Of a stretch of 6,901 nt of DNA, positions 6,444-6,901 are shown piece after piece. This stretch comes from Kiritimatiellia bacterium. Lineage in GTDB: Bacteria; Verrucomicrobiota; Kiritimatiellia; RFP12; UBA1067. Both the position numbers and the translations under genes were made by a program. The stretch lies in NCBI GenBank assembly GCA_028701555.1, contig JAQVQN010000130.1, forward strand, positions 1-6,901, in the 5' to 3' direction. Position 1 is the first letter of the stretch. Every line of letters starts with the position of its first letter. The notes under the pieces were generated by a model. That model ran no database searches, was not told where the DNA came from, and saw only the letters and a list, made by a program, of their open reading frames with translations.

Positions 6444-6901
6444 ATGGATAAGTCTGATCTGCGTATAGGCCATTACCGTAAGATATTGTTTTGCACTGAT
6501 TTTTCCGAAAACGCTGATTTCGCCTTTGACTTCGCGGTCGATGCAGCTATACGCAATGTCGGCTGCACTTTATGTCTGCTGCATGTGATCCCAGAGCCAG
6601 ACGCGCAATTCTGGAAGGGTTATATCTATGAGGTTGGAGACATGGACGCCAAGGCGCGGGCGGATATAGACCATAAAATTGATACTGTTTACAGGCCGCG
6701 CGTTCCTGCGGGGATCAATTTTGAAGTCGAGATGCGCATCGGCGAGGCGGCGCGCATGATTTTGGACTTCGCCACCCGCGAAAACTTCGACCTGATCATT
6801 CTCGGGCGGCAGGGTCGGGGAGCGATCACGCAGTGGCTGCTCGGTAACGTCACTGGCAAGGTTTCGCGCAAGGCAACATGCCCTGTATTGATAGTGCCAT
6901 T
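6444..6901 (+). CDS. Universal stress protein (UspA family), 3' end cut by the window edge
   Basis: USPs are small cytosolic Rossmann-like proteins; the MJ0577-type branch binds ATP and acts as a regulator. 152 full codons are visible without a stop; since family members usually end soon after the last beta strand (here PVLIVP, 147-152), only a short tail is probably missing. Visible features: first strand and loop RKILFCTDFSE (12-22), with Asp19 at the position of the nucleotide-contacting Asp of MJ0577; LCLLHVI (43-49); strand FDLIILG (115-121); and the glycine motif G121-x2-G124-x9-G134. The family consensus then has Ser or Thr; here it is Asn135, so ATP binding is likely but not certain. 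Residues NVTGKVSRKATCPVLIVP (135-152) give the typical C-terminal ending. The gene follows dctM by 122 bp in the same direction without a terminator, recalling the TRAP-linked USP TeaD of Halomonas elongata. Confidence 0.94.
   Translation, partial: MDKSDLRIGHYRKILFCTDFSENADFAFDFAVDAAIRNVGCTLCLLHVIPEPDAQFWKGYIYEVGDMDAKARADIDHKIDTVYRPRVPAGINFEVEMRIGEAARMILDFATRENFDLIILGRQGRGAITQWLLGNVTGKVSRKATCPVLIVP

Noticed and set aside
1..6901. CRISPR array, tRNA, rRNA, transposase or phage genes
   Set aside because: No regular repeats, cloverleaf-like sequence, rRNA motifs or mobile-element proteins were seen on either strand.

Overview
The window is a compact bacterial chromosomal segment of moderately high GC. 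It holds five protein genes and very little non-coding DNA. Left to right: carB on the minus strand (large subunit of carbamoyl-phosphate synthetase), a 201-bp divergent intergenic region, a plus-strand tripartite TRAP transporter operon dctP-dctQ-dctM, a 122-bp gap, and a universal stress protein (USP) gene that runs off the right edge. No RNA genes, insertion sequences, CRISPR arrays or phage genes are visible.

Organism: a bacterium, most likely Gram-negative in envelope type, because TRAP transporters with a DctP solute receptor are mainly a Gram-negative feature. The receptor has a lipoprotein rather than an ordinary signal peptide. The transporter proteins are rich in cysteine, which would suit an anaerobe. 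The protein style loosely recalls Desulfobacterota or the PVC group (Lentisphaerota/Kiritimatiellota), but the sequence alone does not settle the taxon.

Region by region: bases 1-48 lie downstream of carB and hold nothing recognisable. Bases 49-3255 are full-length carB with both ATP-grasp halves and the C-terminal allosteric domain. carA is not in the window, so carB does not directly follow carA here. Bases 3256-3456 contain the control regions of both divergent units, including a good sigma70-type promoter (TTGTCA-N17-TAGAAT) for the TRAP operon. That promoter would start transcription at or next to the dctP ATG, suggesting a leaderless message. A dyad symmetry (TGACAA-N6-TTGTCA) covers its -35 box. 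Bases 3457-6321 are the TRAP operon, with a 4-nt gap between dctP and dctQ and an ATGA overlap between dctQ and dctM. Bases 6322-6443 are an unusually C-poor spacer without a terminator, ending in a near-perfect Shine-Dalgarno sequence. Bases 6444-6901 are the USP gene, almost complete.

How the genes may work together: DctP captures a substrate, probably an organic acid because the family's carboxylate-binding arginine is present, outside the inner membrane. DctQM imports it with a cation gradient. The adjacent USP resembles the arrangement of teaABCD in Halomonas elongata, where the USP TeaD modulates TRAP transporter activity, so a nucleotide-sensing role for this USP is a reasonable hypothesis. 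carB belongs to arginine/pyrimidine synthesis and probably only shares the intergenic region. I see no wholly new system. The most interesting points are the TRAP-USP linkage, the variant USP nucleotide motif, and the leaderless-type promoter with its overlapping dyad.
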